Assembly: GCA_046302815.1 (NCBI GenBank)
Contig: JBKCHO010000069.1
Span: forward strand, 1 to 10,884
From: JALRAP01 sp046302815
GTDB taxonomy: Bacteria; Bacteroidota; Bacteroidia; AKYH767-A; OLB10
DNA: 10,884 bases
Direction of reading: 5' to 3'
Notes under the pieces: model-generated
Seen by the model: the letters and a program-made list of their open reading frames with translations, nothing else
Told to the model about the DNA's origin: nothing
Databases searched by the model: none
Program-made: the position numbers and the translations under genes
Shown here: piece after piece, positions 1-5,652 of the stretch
Layout: every line of letters starts with the position of its first letter
How positions within the stretch are numbered: the first letter of the stretch is position 1

Positions 1-13
1 TAAAAAAAAAAAT

Positions 14-541
14 ATGAAAAAAATCGCGTTATTAATGGTGATGTCAGTGTTTTCACTGGCTGCAGTTGCTCAAACTTCAAAAGGAACCCTGCTATTGGGT
101 GGTGGTGCTGGGTTTAAATCTGAGAGCGAGGGAGAGTCAAGCAGTTCTACACTAGAACTTTCTCCAAATCTGGGTTACTTCTTTGCCGATAACTTGGCTG
201 TGGGAGCTCAAATTGCCTTCACTTCATATGGAGGAGATAAAAAAGGGTCTATGTACTCCATCGGTCCAGCAATTCGTTACTATGCATTTGAGTTAGGTTC
301 AAATGCGAAAATCTTCGGTGAAGCTAACTTCGGTTTTGGAAGTTTTGATTCGGGTGAAGAAGGTGCAGATGCGCTAAGCAGCACCTCATGGGGAATCAAA
401 GCAGGTCCTGCTTTCTTCTTGAATGAGAGCATTGCCCTCGAAACTACTGTTGGTTACGGCTCAGAGAAAGTAAAGGACGCTGAAGAGGCTAGCAGTTCAT
501 TTGGAGTAAAAATTGGATTGCAAATTCACTTCGCGAAGTAA
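14..541 (+). CDS. Small outer-membrane beta-barrel protein
   Basis: A 175-residue exported protein, probably an 8-10-strand outer-membrane barrel of the OMP_b-brl/opacity-porin type. Residues 1-20 form a signal peptide (MKK start, hydrophobic core, AVA-Q cleavage site). The mature part alternates short amphipathic strands rich in Gly and aromatics (LLLGGGAGF, LGYFF, YSIGPAIRYYAF, FGEANFGFGSF) with polar loops rich in Ser and Glu, and it ends in a strand, VKIGLQIHF, with Phe close to the C-terminus. The ATG follows an A-rich run, as is usual for Bacteroidota, with no Shine-Dalgarno site. A strong terminator starts 24 bases after the stop, so this is the last gene of its transcript; upstream genes cannot be seen. 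The ligand or role cannot be read from the sequence. The barrel class is fairly sure, the function unknown. Confidence 0.85.
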   Translation: MKKIALLMVMSVFSLAAVAQTSKGTLLLGGGAGFKSESEGESSSSTLELSPNLGYFFADNLAVGAQIAFTSYGGDKKGSMYSIGPAIRYYAFELGSNAKIFGEANFGFGSFDSGEEGADALSSTSWGIKAGPAFFLNESIALETTVGYGSEKVKDAEEASSSFGVKIGLQIHFAK

Positions 542-565
542 GTTTTTGATTTAATCTTGTCACAA

Positions 566-607
566 CAAAGGGGGCGCAAATTATTTGCGCCCCCTTTGAT
601 TTATTTA
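566..607 (+). terminator. Intrinsic terminator after the first barrel gene
   Basis: A perfect 15-bp inverted repeat (arms 566-580 and 584-598, core GGGGGCGC/GCGCCCCC) encloses a TTA loop. The stem is flanked by A and T runs, and the sequence after it is T-rich but not a pure T tract. The stem is strong enough to act as a Rho-independent terminator for the gene ending at 541. Its symmetric A/T flanks could also let it work in the other direction. Confidence 0.9.
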
Positions 608-820
608 CAATGGGCTTAATAACTATTTTTTAGTGATATTGTAAAAAATGGTGCGTGAAAGTAATTTTAAAATCTTTGATGATTACAAAGTATCGATGGT
701 TATATTGGGTTGTTGCTGAATTATGGCTCCTGTTAAAATTTAGGAGTATTTAGTTTTTGTTATTTCCTAAGTATTATTTCTTTTGCTCCTTGTTGATATG
801 AAAGGGTCATATAATATAAT

Positions 821-840
821 ATAAAAATGCATTTTTAATA
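821..840. repeat. ATGCAT-centred AT-rich palindrome, copy 1
   Basis: AAAAATGCATTTTT at 823-836 is a perfect 14-bp palindrome, extended as ATAAAAATGCATTTTTAATA. A near-identical shorter copy lies at 1731-1747, beyond the gene at 996-1643. It could be a protein-binding site or a weak hairpin; the function is not known. Confidence 0.5.
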
Positions 841-929
841 CGGATCATTTCAACTCTTGCAGTCAAAGCTTTTTCAAATCAAATCCTGCAGATTAGTTAT
901 TAACAGTCCGACAATTGAAAAATTATTTA

Positions 930-947
930 ATTTTCCTATCGGAAAAT
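930..947. promoter_or_regulatory. Inverted repeat ahead of the second barrel gene
   Basis: ATTTTCC and GGAAAAT form perfect 7-bp arms around TATC, ending 48 bases before the ATG at 996. The place fits an operator or a hairpin near the transcription start. No regulator can be assigned. Confidence 0.35.
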
Positions 948-995
948 CAATAATATTTCTTCCTTTGTAGCATATTTAAACCTAAAACATAAAAC

Positions 996-1643
996 ATGAA
1001 AAAAATCATTTTAACCACCGTCATGGCCCTTTCCACTGCTGTGGTATTCGGTCAATTGAAGACAGATGCTGGCACATTCGTTAAGCCAGAAGCTAAAAGC
1101 ACCATGTTTGAGATCAATTTTGCACCTGACTTGACTGGACAATCTATGTTCAGCTTGCCTTTCCTTGCTCAGGGATCGGATATCGTAGTGGTAAAAGCTC
1201 GTAAATTTCGCAACGAGAATAATGCCATTCGTGCTATGGCCAACTTGGCAATCAAAAGCGAGGAAGGTAGTAACAATACCACTATTGCGTTAGGATTAGG
1301 ATCAGAGAAGCATTACGCGGGAAGAGAGCGCTTGTCCACTTACTTCGGGTACGGCGGTGGTTTTGGCTTTAATTCTGATACCCAAGAAGGTGAACCAACA
1401 TTTGACTTTGATACTGGAGAAGAAGAGGAAGGCGAGTCTTTCACCACCACAACAATCGCTCTTAGTGTGGGGTTGTTTGCTGGATTCGATTATTACATTA
1501 TGCCTGACATTTATTTAGGACTAGAAATCAACTATGGATTGGGAGTGAATTCTGTATCTCCGGAGGGAGGAGAAGCCGCTACATCATTCATGTTGGCGCC
1601 AGGTGTTTCTCCTGCACTTCGTCTTGGTTGGAGAATGAAGTAA
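996..1643 (+). CDS. Outer-membrane beta-barrel protein with acidic loop
   Basis: A 215-residue exported protein, most likely an outer-membrane barrel. Residues 1-20 are a signal peptide ending VVFG-Q. The rest shows barrel-like strands (AIRAMANLAIKS, TTIALGLGSEKHYAG, STYFGYGGGFGF, TTIALSVGLFAGFDYYI, IYLGLEINYGLGV, FMLAPGVSPALRLGWRMK), with Gly and aromatics placed as in the OMP_b-brl group. One loop near residues 128-149 is very acidic (FDFDTGEEEEGES), which would favour binding of cations or a basic partner, but this is a guess. It ends in a basic residue rather than the more common terminal Phe. The ATG follows an AAAACATAAAACATG context with no Shine-Dalgarno site. The gene stands alone between two terminators. 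It has little obvious similarity to the barrel at 14-541 beyond class. Confidence 0.8.
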   Translation: MKKIILTTVMALSTAVVFGQLKTDAGTFVKPEAKSTMFEINFAPDLTGQSMFSLPFLAQGSDIVVVKARKFRNENNAIRAMANLAIKSEEGSNNTTIALGLGSEKHYAGRERLSTYFGYGGGFGFNSDTQEGEPTFDFDTGEEEEGESFTTTTIALSVGLFAGFDYYIMPDIYLGLEINYGLGVNSVSPEGGEAATSFMLAPGVSPALRLGWRMK

Positions 1644-1677
1644 GGGTTTTCATCCTGAGATAATAATTTATTGATTT

Positions 1678-1716
1678 GGGAGGCTGTCATTATGATGCAG
1701 CCTCCCTTTATTTTTT
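1678..1716 (+). terminator. Intrinsic terminator after the second barrel gene
   Basis: GGGAGGCTG (1678-1686) pairs perfectly with CAGCCTCCC (1698-1706); the loop can form three more pairs. It is followed by TTTATTTTTT (1707-1716). This is a textbook Rho-independent terminator for the gene ending at 1643. Confidence 0.93.
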
Positions 1717-1730
1717 AGGTGGGGGTATAA

Positions 1731-1747
1731 ATAAAATGCATTTTAAT
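1731..1747. repeat. ATGCAT-centred AT-rich palindrome, copy 2
   Basis: AAAATGCATTTT (1733-1744) is a perfect 12-bp palindrome within ATAAAATGCATTTTAAT, matching copy 1 at 821-840 except for one fewer A and T in the arms. It lies just behind the terminator at 1678-1716. Confidence 0.5.
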
Positions 1748-1839
1748 GAGGCTAATTTATATGGAATTCTAAGAAGTTTTCTTTTGTTCAATAGTCCGCT
1801 TCCTTCGTAAAAAGACAACACACTAAAAACTAGTGTCTG

Positions 1840-1896
1840 AAAAAAAATTGCTTTGAACTCCAAAATTTTGAGGTGATAGTGTCTTCTGTCAAAGCA
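1840..1896 (-). terminator. Probable terminator of the Xre gene pair
   Basis: Read on the minus strand, TGCTTTGA (1896-1889) pairs with TCAAAGCA (1856-1849), followed after one A by eight T (1847-1840). The 32-base loop holds the palindrome CAAAATTTTG (1861-1870). It begins 36 bases past the stop of the minus-strand gene at 1932. The stem is long-looped and AT-rich, so it is weaker than the two plus-strand terminators. A second small stem, ACACTA/TAGTGT (1820-1836), lies just beyond. Confidence 0.5.
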
Positions 1897-1931
1897 TTCA
1901 GCCTAATTGGAAGTTATGGTATATTTATAAG

Positions 1932-2297
1932 CTACTTCTCCATCGTCTTTATCACAAGCTCCCTCAAATAAGCCACTTCTTCCCGGAGGTTGTTGATTTG
2001 TTCGCGGTAGAGTGTTTCTAATTTTTCGATTTCGAGGGACTGGCCGTTGTTGGTGTTGTTGTTGGTGGTGGTATTGTTCAGCTGGGAGGCTTCCTGATGA
2101 TTTAATATATCTGCAACAGGTACATCCAGTATGGTTGCGATGCGCTCCAACTTGTCGTAAGTGATCTTCACCTCATCGCGCTCGATACGGCTATATCCTG
2201 AAACACTCATGCCTAGCTCATGGGCTAACCAATCTTGTCCAAGGTCTTTTGATTCGCGCAATTTGCGTAAGCGGTGTCCAATGCTGGTAGCTGCCAT
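1932..2297 (-). CDS. Xre-family helix-turn-helix regulator with coiled coil
   Basis: A 121-residue cytoplasmic DNA-binding protein. Residues 7-66 form a Cro/CI-type HTH: RLRKLRES in helix 1, QDWLAHELGMS in helix 2, recognition helix around VSGYSRIERDEV with basic R37, R40 and K44, then the usual ITYDKLERIATILDVPVADIL tail. An Asn/Thr-rich linker (74-84) joins it to a C-terminal coiled coil (88-118) with regular Ile/Leu spacing, likely for dimer or tetramer formation. The start at 2295-2297 fits the family and lies 30 bases below a good promoter. It is probably an autoregulated repressor, since inverted GGTTG motifs cover its own promoter. The neighbour at 2408-2779 is a diverged paralogue in the same direction, 115 bases upstream. 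Its targets are unknown. No toxin, integrase or phage gene is nearby. Confidence 0.85.
   Translation of the reverse strand: MAATSIGHRLRKLRESKDLGQDWLAHELGMSVSGYSRIERDEVKITYDKLERIATILDVPVADILNHQEASQLNNTTTNNNTNNGQSLEIEKLETLYREQINNLREEVAYLRELVIKTMEK
2046..2078. repeat. GTT/GGT triplet tract inside the Xre gene
   Basis: Eleven consecutive triplets on the plus strand, nearly all GTT or GGT with one ATT, read on the minus strand as the Asn/Thr linker (residues 74-84) between the HTH and the coiled coil. In-frame slippage here would change linker length without breaking the protein. Confidence 0.7.
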
Positions 2298-2313
2298 AAC
2301 TCAGGAAAAAGGA

Positions 2314-2375
2314 TGGTTGGTTATGGCAAAAGTAAAAAAGTCTTTGGTTGTCAACCAGCCCGAAATATTCAACCA
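2314..2375. promoter_or_regulatory. Operator-like cluster of TGGTTG/CAACCA half-sites
   Basis: TGGTTG-T-CAACCA (2345-2357) is a perfect 13-base dyad lying across the -33 element. A further CAACCA lies at 2370-2375, 18 bases from the equivalent half of the dyad, and a TGGTTG at 2314-2319 is near the expected transcription start. The positions fit repression by a dimeric HTH protein, most simply the product of 1932-2297 itself. TTTGGTTG is also present upstream of the paralogue (2839-2846). Confidence 0.55.
2327..2354 (-). promoter_or_regulatory. Promoter of the Xre gene at 1932-2297
   Basis: On the minus strand, TTG (2354-2352) is followed by a 17-base spacer and TACTTTTG (2334-2327), an exact match to the Bacteroidota -7 consensus TAnnTTTG with a suitably placed -33 TTG. 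Transcription should start within about ten bases downstream, leaving a short leader before the ATG at 2297. Confidence 0.7.
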
Positions 2376-2407
2376 AGTTAAAGGGCAACTTTATTGAGGC
2401 AAAGGGC

Positions 2408-2779
2408 TCAACTCTTTTTAGTTACAGAATCAAGCAAGTTTCGCAGGTATTGTATTTCCTCACGCAACAGGTTGATTTGCTCCAAATACAATTGTTCTAG
2501 CTTCTCGATGTCCACTTGGTTATCTGATGGAAATCGCTGTTGATTCCCCGATTTCACGAGATCTAAATTGGACACGCCTAATACTTTGGCTAGTAATGGC
2601 AACAGATCTTCATTCAGTACAATGTTATTGGCCTCAAACAACGAATATGAAGCTGTGTCTAATCCGATGGCCTCCGCGATAACTTCCATTGGCAACCCTT
2701 TGGACTCACGAATACGCTTGGCATTAGAACCAATTGGTGTTGCCTTGGGATCTGAAAAGTTGCTATTGGGAGTATTCAT
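2408..2779 (-). CDS. Diverged Xre-like protein with conserved coiled coil
   Basis: A 123-residue protein, paralogue of the downstream regulator. Residues 17-75 align with the Xre HTH (shared RESK, YS and VLGV-type positions), but the recognition-helix region (41-64) has no Lys or Arg, where the neighbour has R37, R40 and K44. By contrast the C-terminal helix (91-115) matches the neighbour's at 19 of 25 residues, starting IEKLE and including EQIN, LREE and YLR. This suggests a shared dimer interface and a weakened or changed DNA-binding face. An ATG 60 bases further upstream (2837-2839) is open in frame, but it precedes the promoter box at 2805-2812 and would add an odd hydrophobic, aromatic stretch, so 2779 is preferred. 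It may form mixed dimers with the neighbour; this is inference. Confidence 0.75.
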   Translation of the reverse strand: MNTPNSNFSDPKATPIGSNAKRIRESKGLPMEVIAEAIGLDTASYSLFEANNIVLNEDLLPLLAKVLGVSNLDLVKSGNQQRFPSDNQVDIEKLEQLYLEQINLLREEIQYLRNLLDSVTKKS

Positions 2780-2804
2780 TATACTGATAAATAAAAAAGT
2801 GAAC

Positions 2805-2812
2805 CAAAAGTA
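2805..2812 (-). promoter_or_regulatory. -7 box of the upstream Xre-like gene
   Basis: TACTTTTG on the minus strand is identical to the box of the neighbouring regulator and sits 25 bases before the ATG at 2779. No TTG is found at the usual -33 distance, so the promoter may be weak or need an activator. Its place supports the shorter protein start. Confidence 0.5.
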
Positions 2813-2852
2813 GCAACAATACACTAATGGTGTTTGCATTTGGTTGCTACTT
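2808..2852. promoter_or_regulatory. 10-bp inverted repeat over the Xre-like promoter
   Basis: AAGTAGCAAC (2808-2817) and GTTGCTACTT (2843-2852) are perfect 10-bp arms 25 bases apart. One arm overlaps the -7 box. The centre-to-centre distance of about 35 bases (roughly three helical turns) fits two half-sites on the same DNA face, as in an operator bound cooperatively or by a looped dimer. Confidence 0.5.
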
Positions 2853-3355
2853 GATTCAATTTCGTATAGCGATTATCTGCAATGCAGATGCGTTTACCTA
2901 CTACACAAAAGCCATTTGAAATCAGGTCTTTACACGGCAATGCTGTGTGTGTGGTTTGGAAAGAATTTGATAACTAGTTGAATTTAACATGATAACTTAT
3001 CGGCTGATAGTTTTGTGTAAAATTCATAATTGATAATTGCGGTCTATGTTATCAGCAATGTTGGAGAACTGTTTGTCAAAAATCTAATCCTGGATGTATT
3101 ACTTATTTTTCGACCAGAGTTTTTTGTATACTTTATCTCCGCTGTAATTCCTGTAATAGCGTCATACTCTCATTGGGTCTTTTAAATAAATAAACTCGAT
3201 TTCACATTTTTCAGATTTCCAATCAGTAAGCCAGGTTTAAACATCAGAACTATAGTTAGATTTCCCTTCCCCCACTTTTTCCTATCTTGCAGTGCTTTTC
3301 AAAAAGCGTATAATTCATCGTAAATCACTGTAAAATAGTATAATACAATTTCATT
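2853..3355. other. AT-rich spacer upstream of aconitase
   Basis: About 500 bases separate the divergent Xre-like and aconitase genes. It holds a 15-base dyad at 2875-2889, a 31-codon open frame at 2882-2977 with gene-like composition but no support, and a widely spaced GCTGATA/TATCAGC pair (3003-3009, 3050-3056). A possible aconitase promoter box, TATCTTGC at 3283-3290, resembles TAnnTTTG imperfectly and lacks a clear -33 partner. GTATAAT occurs twice (3308 and 3338) just before the gene. Nothing else could be supported. Confidence 0.5.
2875..2889. promoter_or_regulatory. Perfect dyad ATCTGCA-A-TGCAGAT
   Basis: A 15-base perfect inverted repeat with a single central base lies 23 bases beyond the inverted repeat of the Xre-like promoter. 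The compact form suits an operator for a dimeric regulator better than an RNA hairpin. Its regulator and target are unknown. Confidence 0.4.
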
Positions 3356-5617
3356 ATGGCTTTTGATATTGAGATGATCCGCCGGGTTTATGCCGAGCTT
3401 CCCGCCCGAGTAGCTGCCGCCCGCCAGGTGCTGAACAAGCCCCTCACCCTCACCGAGAAAATCCTTTATGCCCACCTTACCCAGGGTGCGGCCTCACAAG
3501 CGTATGAGCGCGGCAAGTCGTATGTCGACTTCAACCCCGATCGCGTAGCCATGCAGGACGCCACCGCACAGATGGCCCTCCTGCAGTTCATGCAAGCCGG
3601 TCGTGTCCAAGTGGCCGTGCCCTCTACCGTGCATTGCGACCACCTCATCCAAGCCAAAATCGGCGCCGATGCGGATCTCGCCACAGCGAAAGACACCAAC
3701 AAGGAAGTATATGATTTCCTCGCTTCCGTTTCCAACAAATACGGTATCGGCTTCTGGAAGCCCGGCGCAGGCATCATCCACCAAGTGATACTCGAACAAT
3801 ACGCCTTCCCCGGCGGCATGATGATCGGTACCGATTCGCACACGGTGAATGCCGGCGGATTGGGCATGGTGGCCATCGGTGTTGGCGGTGCCGACGCTTG
3901 CGATGTGATGGCAGGCCTTCCGTGGGAACTCAAATTCCCCAAACTTATCGGCGTTAAGCTTACCGGCAAACTCAACGGATGGACCTCCGCCAAGGATGTC
4001 ATCCTGAAGGTCGCAGGCATCCTCACCGTAAAAGGTGGCACCGGCTGCATCGTGGAATACTTCGGCGAAGGAGCGGATTCGCTCTCTTGCACCGGCAAGG
4101 GAACCATCTGCAACATGGGCGCTGAAATCGGAGCCACCACTTCCATCTTCGGATACGACCAGAAGATGGGCGACTACTTGCGTTCTACCTCGCGTGCCGA
4201 TGTAGCGGATATGGCCGATCAAGTAGCGGAGCACCTGCGCGGAGATGCGGATGTCTACGCGCAACCCGAAAAATATTTCGACCAAGTCATTGAAATCAAC
4301 TTGAGTGAACTCGAGCCACACATCAATGGTCCGTTCACTCCGGATTTGGCTTGGCCGCTTTCAAAATTCGCTGCTGCAGTGAAGGAAAACAATTGGCCTG
4401 CTAAATTGGATGTGGGCTTGATTGGCTCCTGCACCAACTCCTCTTACGAAGATATCACCCGCGCCGCATCGGTTGCCAAGCAGGCCGCCGATAACGGCAT
4501 CAAGGCGAAGTCGGAGTTCACCATCACTCCAGGTTCCGAGCAGGTGCGTTACACCGTGGAGCGCGATGGATATCTCAGTATCTTCGATCAGATGGGTGGA
4601 GTAGTATTAGCCAATGCTTGCGGTCCATGCATCGGACAATGGTCGCGTCATGGTGCCGAGAAGGGCGAGCGCAACTCCATCATCACCTCCTTCAACCGAA
4701 ACTTCGCCAAGCGTAATGATGGCAACCCGAATACACACGCATTCGTGGCATCGCCAGAAATTGTAACGGCTCTTGCAATTGCTGGTGACCTTACATTTAA
4801 TCCTGCCACTGATTACCTCACCAACGACAAGGGAGAAAAAATCAAATTGAACGAGCCTCAAGGTATCGAGCTACCGATGAAAGGATTCGATGTGGAAGAT
4901 GCAGGTTTCCAAGCACCTGCCGAAGATGGTAGCAAGGTATCCGTTGTGGTGGACGCCAACTCGAACCGTTTGCAATTGCTCGATTCGTTCCCCGCATGGG
5001 AAGGCTCCGATTTGAAAGGACTCAAGTTGCTCATCCGCGTAAAGGGCAAGTGTACCACCGACCACATCTCCATGGCAGGTCCATGGTTGAAGTTCCGTGG
5101 TCACCTCGACAACATCTCCAACAACATGCTTATCGGTGCGGTGAACTCTTTCAATGACAAAACCGACAATGTGAAGAATCAACTCACAGGTGAATATGGA
5201 GCCGTGCCTGCTGTGCAGCGCGCTTACAAGGCCGCCGGTATTGGCAGTGTAGTAGTGGGCGACGAGAACTATGGTGAAGGATCATCACGCGAGCATGCAG
5301 CCATGGAGCCACGCTTCCTTGGAGTGCGCGCCGTGCTGGTGAAGTCGTTCGCTCGTATCCACGAAACGAATTTGAAGAAGCAGGGGATGTTGGCACTCAC
5401 CTTCGCTGATAAGTCGGATTACGACAAGATTCGTGAAGACGATAGCATCGATATACTCGGCTTGACCACTTTTGCTCCTGGCGTTCCACTCACCATGGTG
5501 TTCAACCATAGCGATGGTACTTCCGACAGTATCAAAGTGAATCACACCTATAACGAAGGGCAGATTGGCTGGTTCAAGGCGGGCTCCGCTTTGAATCTAA
5601 TCAAGATGTCGCTTTAA
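3356..5617 (+). CDS. acnA: Aconitate hydratase, mitochondrial type
   Basis: A 753-residue cytoplasmic TCA-cycle enzyme that converts citrate to isocitrate through cis-aconitate. The length and sequence fit mitochondrial-type aconitase rather than the longer AcnA/IRP1 or AcnB forms. The three [4Fe-4S] ligands are present: Cys359 in GSCTNSS, and Cys422 and Cys425 in ACGPCIGQW. Also visible are GTDSHTVNAGGLGM near residue 158, GKCTTDHISMAGPW near 565, and the swivelling-domain active-site stretch GEGSSREHAAMEPRF with Ser643, Ser644 and Arg645, matching Ser642-Arg644 of pig enzyme numbering. No key residue is missing. The ATG has no Shine-Dalgarno site. GC content falls from roughly 60% or more at the 5' end to about 45-50% at the 3' end. 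The permease gene follows after 35 bases, probably on the same transcript. Confidence 0.97.
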   Translation: MAFDIEMIRRVYAELPARVAAARQVLNKPLTLTEKILYAHLTQGAASQAYERGKSYVDFNPDRVAMQDATAQMALLQFMQAGRVQVAVPSTVHCDHLIQAKIGADADLATAKDTNKEVYDFLASVSNKYGIGFWKPGAGIIHQVILEQYAFPGGMMIGTDSHTVNAGGLGMVAIGVGGADACDVMAGLPWELKFPKLIGVKLTGKLNGWTSAKDVILKVAGILTVKGGTGCIVEYFGEGADSLSCTGKGTICNMGAEIGATTSIFGYDQKMGDYLRSTSRADVADMADQVAEHLRGDADVYAQPEKYFDQVIEINLSELEPHINGPFTPDLAWPLSKFAAAVKENNWPAKLDVGLIGSCTNSSYEDITRAASVAKQAADNGIKAKSEFTITPGSEQVRYTVERDGYLSIFDQMGGVVLANACGPCIGQWSRHGAEKGERNSIITSFNRNFAKRNDGNPNTHAFVASPEIVTALAIAGDLTFNPATDYLTNDKGEKIKLNEPQGIELPMKGFDVEDAGFQAPAEDGSKVSVVVDANSNRLQLLDSFPAWEGSDLKGLKLLIRVKGKCTTDHISMAGPWLKFRGHLDNISNNMLIGAVNSFNDKTDNVKNQLTGEYGAVPAVQRAYKAAGIGSVVVGDENYGEGSSREHAAMEPRFLGVRAVLVKSFARIHETNLKKQGMLALTFADKSDYDKIREDDSIDILGLTTFAPGVPLTMVFNHSDGTSDSIKVNHTYNEGQIGWFKAGSALNLIKMSL

Positions 5618-5652
5618 GTTTTGCATGATTGCAAAGGCCTCGGTGAACTGAT

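Larger units (their letters stand above)
608..995. other. AT-rich spacer between the two barrel genes
   Basis: About 390 bases with no convincing gene. It contains three tandem copies of TATAA (810-824), a 14-bp palindrome (823-836) and a hairpin-like dyad (930-947), described separately. A weak box, TTCCTTTG at 960-967, differs from TAnnTTTG at one position and has no clear TTG partner at the usual distance, so the promoter of the gene at 996 is not settled. A 24-codon open frame at 679 with a hydrophobic stretch is probably chance. Confidence 0.6.

Noticed and set aside
655..753. Short open frame with a hydrophobic stretch (WLYWVVAELWLLL)
   Set aside because: Only 24-33 codons, no promoter or initiation support, AT-rich spacer; chance is the simplest reading.
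2394..2411. TTGAG/CTCAA hairpin between the two Xre genes as a terminator
   Set aside because: Five-bp stem without a T run on the minus strand.
1932..2779. Toxin-antitoxin or phage repressor module
   Set aside because: No toxin, integrase or phage gene is nearby, and both products look like HTH plus coiled-coil proteins.
3003..3056. GCTGATA/TATCAGC inverted pair
   Set aside because: Seven-bp arms with 40 bases between them in AT-rich DNA; likely chance.
3466..4321. Two long minus-strand open frames inside aconitase (226 and 275 codons)
   Set aside because: They are antisense to an intact, well-conserved enzyme gene; GC-rich codons readily leave such frames open. No domain is recognisable in them.
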